Shown here one piece after another: positions 58,313 to 64,000 of a stretch of DNA of 64,000 nucleotides; position 1 is the stretch's first letter, and every line of letters starts with the position of its first letter. A program made the translations under genes and the position numbers. A model generated the notes under the pieces. The model did not search any database. It saw nothing but the letters and a program-made list of their open reading frames with translations, and had not been told where the DNA came from. The stretch is from Phorcus lineatus (lineage: Eukaryota; Mollusca; Gastropoda; Trochida; Trochidae): assembly GCA_921293015.1 (NCBI GenBank), contig OV121086.1, forward strand, positions 29,126,254 to 29,190,253. Direction: 5' to 3'.

Positions 58313-59974
58313 ACAGGAGGGGGAGATTAGTAATACTATTTTGAAACAGCAATGTGAAGGCTCCAATTGTGTGTATATTATACCGGCCATTATATTTGCC
58401 AAATACATCCTCACTCGACAAGCGATGATGTTTATACAAATGAAAAAAAATCAAATATTCTCTCAATATGACATTTGTATGGGAATCAAATTCCACATTA
58501 AATCATGCCATGCACATGGTTCATTTTTTTGCTACAGCTCTATTAACTGGTCATTCGATATGCCGTGATACAAATAGAACAAATTAGGAAAATTTATCCG
58601 CTGATAATTACTTGGGGGGATTTGGCCGCGCATGCAATAATGTGACAAGCGAATATGATTCCGAGCGTCGTTAAGCCATATGAAAATTCCCAGGAAATTT
58701 AGTGGCTATAGCGTTTATACATTTTGATCAATGGAATAATTCAAAACAAGTAATTCTTTCCTTTTAACAAACTAAATAGTGTAACCCGATTGGACCACTA
58801 TGTCCAGTCAAATATGATTTCTTTCTTAATCATGTGAACCTAATCACCATAACAGACACGTATAAATAATGTCAGTTTCCATATTTGTTACATTTAAAAA
58901 GTTAACATGACATTAATACTTTAGGATCAATCAATATGTAACTCAGGTGTTGAATCTCTTAAACAAGATTGTACAATTTCTTCGTATATATTTAAACAAC
59001 AGAATGGTAAGTGCTCTATGTTACTGATCCATTATTTGGATAACAACATTCATCAATCTTCGAGAAATATTTCTGGTTTCTTAATTATCCTGGCAATGTT
59101 TATATCTATATTCGTTCAAAATCCATCAATGTCACAGTAACGACATTTATACTGAATATAGATTCCTTAACAAGAAGTAATGAAATGATTAACAAGAAGA
59201 TAAATGCATTTTTCACGTGTATTTCTAAGGTTTAACACCAATTGTTGACTCGTGTTCTAAAAGTGACACAGAGTATGTTAATAATTTTTCATGTGGCTTT
59301 AGTAAAAGCTAAAATGACCTAAGTTAAATTCATTTCGCCTCTCAAATTTGCATCTTTTTCTCTAATATACCAAATTTGCGCTCTTTTCTTGTTTTCAATA
59401 ATAATAATCGGAAACGGCCCTATAAATGTTAAAAGTCGAGTTTCTGTGTCCAATTAACATGTATATGAGTTAAATGACCTAATTGACACTGTCAACCCAT
59501 GTTTGTTTTGTGTCGGCTTGCTGTAAATAAGTTTCCAAAATTGCGTTTTAGTCATATGCCACTGTTAGGGTTTTGATAACAAATAACGGCTTTAACTCTT
59601 ATATTGTCACTATACTGAACTGATAAGCATTAGGATTCTGATTTTCGACAAAATAACACCATGTATGAAGTTGAATCCAACAACATACTAGCTCTATAGG
59701 TGGTTAGAGGTAATCGGGAGGGAGTGGTTGTTTCTGAAAATAAGCATCTTTATGCTCATGAGTTCAGTGTAGTGCAAATAAAAAAGTCAGAGATTCGAGA
59801 TCGAAAACCAGACAATTTATCGATCGCACCAAATACTAAGGTAATTTTGGGAACTTATTTACAGTAGACATTTCGGCAAATATAGGTAAGTAATCCTTAG
59901 TCAGTTATGTAATAGATACATGATAACACAAGGAGTCCCCGAGTGAGTGATAGCAAGCCGATATTTCGTATACA
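58313..59974. other. AT-rich DNA without a recognised feature
   Basis: No gene or named repeat recognised. Confidence 0.35.
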
Positions 59975-60350
59975 CCAACGCGGTATAGCGCAGTAGTTCG
60001 GATCAAGAGGTCCGTGGTTCGAATTCCGCTAGGGGCTCGGCAACTTTGTCTGCAGTAGAGAACTAAGAACGCAGTCAGGTTTTGGCGCAATGCTGCACTA
60101 AATTTCAGTGCCGTACCACCTATGTTTCGCTAGTTCCACACGCCGCTAATGGCTGAAATATTGCCCAAGCGGCGTTAAACAATAACTCACTCACTCACTC
60201 GCTAGTTCCAGTCGATATTCGCAGGTTTCACCGCAATACATTACCACAATTGTGTTGCGGGATTTCTCCCTGCAATAATAATAGCGGCCGCAATTTAAGT
60301 GAAATCCTCTTGAAAGCGGCGTTAAACCCGATATCAACTTACGTCGCCTC
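59975..60350 (+). mobile_element. SINE-A carrying a nested SINE of a third family
   Basis: Head GCGGTATAGCGCAGTAG and B box GGTTCGAATTCC, then the body to CGCTAGTTCCA at 60138. The body resumes at 60211 (GTCGATATTCGCAGG) and ends GAAAGCGGCGTTAAACCC at 60335. A small deletion removes part of the head between the boxes. Confidence 0.85.
60139..60198 (+). mobile_element. Truncated SINE-C inserted in SINE-A
   Basis: The 12-mer TCGCTAGTTCCA lies at 60127-60138 and 60199-60210. The insert is only the 3' end of a different SINE: CGCCGCTAATGGCTGAAATA, TTGCCCAAGCGGCGTTAAAC and AATAACTCACTCACTCAC. The (ACTC)n tail and the GCGGCGTTAAAC block match gastropod SINE 3' ends. Confidence 0.88.
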
Positions 60351-60594
60351 ACCTCTGTTTTGTCCAATGGTAACCTTTTGCTTATGCGACCTTTTACCTG
60401 ACATCATTTCTCTACATGAAACCTTATCGGCTTCTAAATCATTCAGAAGAAATTGCCCACAGACAAATGACCCATAATTCTTTCATGGCGCTTAATTTGA
60501 ATTCATGAAGAACCTGATAACTTTCAAGCAGGTTTTCGTTTTCTCTTACAGAGATCGGCATGTACCTTAGTTTTACTTAATTTTTATACTACTA

Positions 60595-60722
60595 AGCCCT
60601 CCTTTCCGTTTCCCCCCTCATCCTTTGATCCCTTTGCCCCTGACCTGTCCACTCTCATTTTGTAATCCACGTGTTTAATAACTGAAATATTGTTCAAAAG
60701 ACGTTAAACCCCAACGCTCTCA
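60595..60722 (+). mobile_element. SINE-B 3' half
   Basis: CCTTTCCGTTTCCCCCCTCA to GACGTTAAACCCCAACGCTC. The 5' half is missing; diverged. Confidence 0.75.
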
Positions 60723-61620
60723 ATCATATTGTGTAAAGTTATCTACCACGGCATCTGTCAGTGCACTGTATGTATTCATACTGCATCAAAATGTAATCGA
60801 AAATACATGGCTTATGCAAAATAATCCCAGGAAAATGTAGGAACATTTATATCAATAATAATATTCAGGATAATCATTTAGATAAATGAAGCAAGTTTAT
60901 ATGAACGCATGCCAATCACTGTTTAATATCTGAAGGAAATTATGAAAAGAAAGCAATCATAATGAGTAAATATTTGCTTTCCTCGTCATGTCATGACCTG
61001 CTCATATAAAATAAATCATCATGGTCCTCTCTCTACTGCTTACGATCTTCCATGAAAGGATCAAATCACGCCAATGTATTTTCACACTATTGATATTCCA
61101 TAACCATTTCTTTGATGTTCACACCAAATATTTGTGAAGATCACAGAAGTCAAAGATCAAATGGAGACGTCCATCCCTTGGTGATTTACTACGAGCGAGG
61201 AGGTCATATAATCACTTCTATCACAGTGAAGATATATAGTTTTTCTATGTGTACTCAAAAACCAAAGTCATCATTTCAACAATTGAACAAGATATTTTAT
61301 AAATATTTTCCAATAAAAATAGATTGAGTATGGCTCACTTAAAGACAATCTAAATTGTTTATCAGAACACAGACAAAACAGGCTTCTTGTTTTACATAAT
61401 CAAAACCAACTTGCCAATGCTAATGCTACGTAATCTACTTCACTAGTTAAATCTGCCAATAAAAAAATCTTTAGAAACTAGTTAAATCTACCAATTACAA
61501 AACTTTAGATAAACTGAACATTTTAGGAATCTCTCAGTGAAAACTGCTTTCAAAGTGACCAGAAAGCATCCTGTGGTTCCACATGCCCACGTTTTATTGC
61601 TTCAATCCAATGCTAAAATG
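60723..61620. other. AT-rich DNA, one short dispersed block
   Basis: No gene recognised. About 45 bases at 61120-61165 (GAAGATCACAGAAGTCAAAG) are similar to 63345-63390. Confidence 0.35.
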
Positions 61621-61805
61621 AAATTCAGCGTAGTACCACCCACGGTTCGCTAGTTCCAGCCGATGCCTCAAAGTTTCACCGCAACCCATAACAACAATGG
61701 TGTTGCGGGCTTTCTCTCTGCAATAATACTAGCAGCCGCGATATAAGTGAAATAATCTTGAAAGCGGCGTTAAATACCAACTCACCTCACCTCACCTCAC
61801 CTCAT
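61621..61805 (+). mobile_element. 5'-truncated SINE-A with (ACCTC)n tail
   Basis: Begins mid-body (GAAATTCAGCGTAGTACC) and ends GCGGCGTTAAATACCAACTC followed by four ACCTC units (61784-61805), showing that the family ends in a pentanucleotide tail rather than poly(A). Confidence 0.88.
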
Positions 61806-62114
61806 TATGTAAGTAATGCTTACTTGGTAACAATATTGTACACAGGCCTACTCTTTCAGGATAGAGCTCCATGACAACACTCCGTTATCGAGTTTGAAGT
61901 TTCGACATAAAAAGGATCAATCTCTAGAGTGAGCAATAAAGTTCTTTTGATCTTTACAACCGAATTTCTTAACATCATCATCGTTCTGTTAGGTTAATAT
62001 ATTGTATCAATGCTTCACTGTAGCAATGGGCTACAAAATCAGAAAAAACAGTTATCCCAGCTGATATATCCAAATGGAAATAATTGTCATTGTTTGTCAA
62101 GTACTTACAAATAG

Positions 62115-62975
62115 AAAATGATACATAGAGATTATTACCAGAGTATGTTTTGATATCGTCAATATCACTATATAAACAATAAAAATTTTATTAGGCGAGC
62201 TTTACCGAGGCTAATACATAGTTTTTATTGTTTATATAGTGATATGGACGATATCAAAACATACGAAGGTAATAATCTCTTTATCATGTAATGTCATTTT
62301 GAAATAAACCTCCTTTTTTGGTTAATTTTTTGTCCCCTCTACAAACGAAAAGGGCGTATGAATATACCCACGTCATCACTAGGCAAACTCACATTCCATC
62401 TCGCGTCATAGGAAAATGACGACACACAAGAGAAAAATAGTCCAATTTGACAAATCTTTTACAACAACAGTGTACGCGTTTTGTTTGAATAAAACATCAC
62501 ACAAAATACAAAACGTCATATATGTTTCAGATATACTAAATATCGTTCAAAACATTTGAAATTGAAAATGTCACAACATTAGACCCGCGTAGCAACACAA
62601 CACAGGAACACGCTAACAGGTCACGTTCAAAAGTTCTCGCACCGCGTTATACTGAACACATTGTACGTCACTCCTGACTGCTGTCGGATTCCATAGCTGA
62701 ACTATTCCTCTGTATTTTCGAGGAGAGGAGAGAATTTTGGTGACTTATGGACATTGACTGTGATACTGTCACTATATACCGGAGCCGCAAAGAGGGTGTG
62801 AACACCACCGGAAAAGGGCACATGTATTTCACTCGATGATCGAGAACAGGCTAGGTTATTCGGTTTTTATTGTTTATACAGTGATATTTACGAAATTTAC
62901 GAAAAGCATACTAAGGTAATAATCTCTTTATCAAATTATGTCTTTTTGAAATAAACCTCCTTTTTTTGCTTTATT
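62115..62975. mobile_element. DNA-transposon remnant with palindromic terminus
   Basis: Left arm near 62124-62183 and right arm near 62214-62275 are near-perfect reverse complements over about 59 bases (AGAGATTATTACCAGAGTAT against CATACGAAGGTAATAATCTCT), with GGCGAGCTTTACCGAGGC in the loop. The right arm plus its following bases (to CTCCTTTTTT, 62320) recurs in direct orientation at 62867-62975. The 550 bases between are GC-richer and non-coding. This fits non-autonomous DNA-transposon ends; the superfamily is not assigned. Confidence 0.6.
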
Positions 62976-64000
62976 TGTGTCGATGCGAACACAATCGCCG
63001 ATTGACAAGGCGGCCATGTTTGTTCACCTTGACGCCCTCGTCTGCAAAACACACCAAACTCGACACGTCGTTTGTTTTGCTAAGGAAACGTTTTAGGATT
63101 CGCTCTTCTCGGTACGGAGCTAGCGAAAGTAGTGCGACCTAGTTACACTCATTTGCATAGTTATCAGGGATCTGATAACATGGTTACAAGATGGGTTTAT
63201 TGCACCGATAACACTGCCCATTATATGATAAAAACTAATATCAAGTATGACTCTCCTGTATTACAGTTAATTGTTAAGCTTACACCAATGCCTTTTCGTT
63301 AATGCATATCTCAAATATCAGTTTCCCAACTTTATCTTGATGTACAAATATTTATCAAGATCACGGAAGTCAAAGGTCCAATTTAACATGTCCTTTTAAA
63401 TAAGTTTTTATTTTTTGTTAATTTAATATTGATATTCCTGATAAGTTTAAAGTATATAACCTATCCTGTAAGATAATATTTCTATAAATTTTTATAAGAT
63501 AGGTATGGGGTTTTTTTATCTCATTATTGCTAATTTCATATCTTATCTTACTACTCTACTACTATGTAATGGCTTTCATGAGACAACCGAATATGAACTG
63601 ATGATTTATTAACAAAATACAGAAGCTAATGTCATAATTTTCGAGTTCAACTTTTTAGTGCGATTTCCTGGCATTTACAAATTTCATTACATCGAAATGA
63701 CAAGAAGAAAGAATTAGCTTCTTATTTGTAACGGCTCACTAGAGTCTTTTAGAATGTTCCAGTTTTAGATATTAGTTCAAAAAGAAGTTGTACAAGTTTA
63801 GATTGGGTTGAATGATTAGGTGGAGTTTCCTACATGTGATTGGTATTGACACATATACTTTAACAAGGGAAATTGGGTTGCTTCACAAAATACGTTCATT
63901 CCCACATGGAACCGATTCTACTATTTGAGACTAACACTGGCAATCAAGCTGGCTTCCGACATGAAAAAACTCCCAAATAACATCAGAGCCGCCCCGTGTC
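62976..64000. other. Mixed sequence without a recognised gene
   Basis: 62976-63130 is GC-richer (GACAAGGCGGCCATG, CCTTGACGCCCTCG) and may be the end of the transposon above. The remainder is AT-rich with nothing recognised. Confidence 0.3.

Overview
This is an AT-rich, gene-poor stretch of animal nuclear DNA, most likely from a mollusc and probably a gastropod. I infer this from three tRNA-type SINE families whose 3' ends read GGCGTTAAAC-n-AACTCAC with ACTC or ACCTC tails (a style known from gastropods), from a pearl/Helentron-like element with a tandem core and an ACGG microsatellite (known from bivalves), and from a truncated L1/Tx1-type LINE. Nothing looks prokaryotic: no operons, and none of the longer open frames is a convincing host gene.

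Layout. 1-9 kb: a 199-bp tandem duplication, then a pair of diverged inverted repeat arms (about 6.1-6.6 and 8.2-8.8 kb) flanking a broken reading frame that looks like an RPA-type OB-fold/zinc-ribbon protein. 9.1-10.6 kb: a 5'-truncated LINE with a perfect 17-bp target-site duplication and the only long open frame (about 400 codons). 11-17 kb: a dispersed repeat with a 31-bp x7 array, a palindromic element, a decayed Penelope-like reverse transcriptase/GIY-YIG remnant on the minus strand, a complete SINE with target-site duplications, and two more copies of the 6-8 kb repeat. 19-43 kb: mostly unique AT-rich DNA with several dispersed repeat families, a mariner transposase N-terminus (24.4 kb), a perfect 48-bp inverted repeat (22.8/23.0 kb), and a short coding-like block (34.2-34.4 kb). 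43.7-45.0 kb: the pearl/Helentron-like element with eight 145-bp units. 45-55 kb: dense SINEs, some nested. 55.3-57.6 kb: a GC-richer zone with several splice-site-bounded open blocks, the best place to look for a host gene. 58-64 kb: more SINEs, one carrying a nested SINE of a third family, and a palindromic DNA-transposon end at 62.1-63.0 kb.

No set of genes works together here. The window records mobile-element activity: LINE machinery, SINEs sharing a 3' tail (implying a common LINE partner), DNA-transposon ends, and local tandem and inverted rearrangements. Coordinates of diverged repeats are by-eye estimates and may be off by tens of bases.
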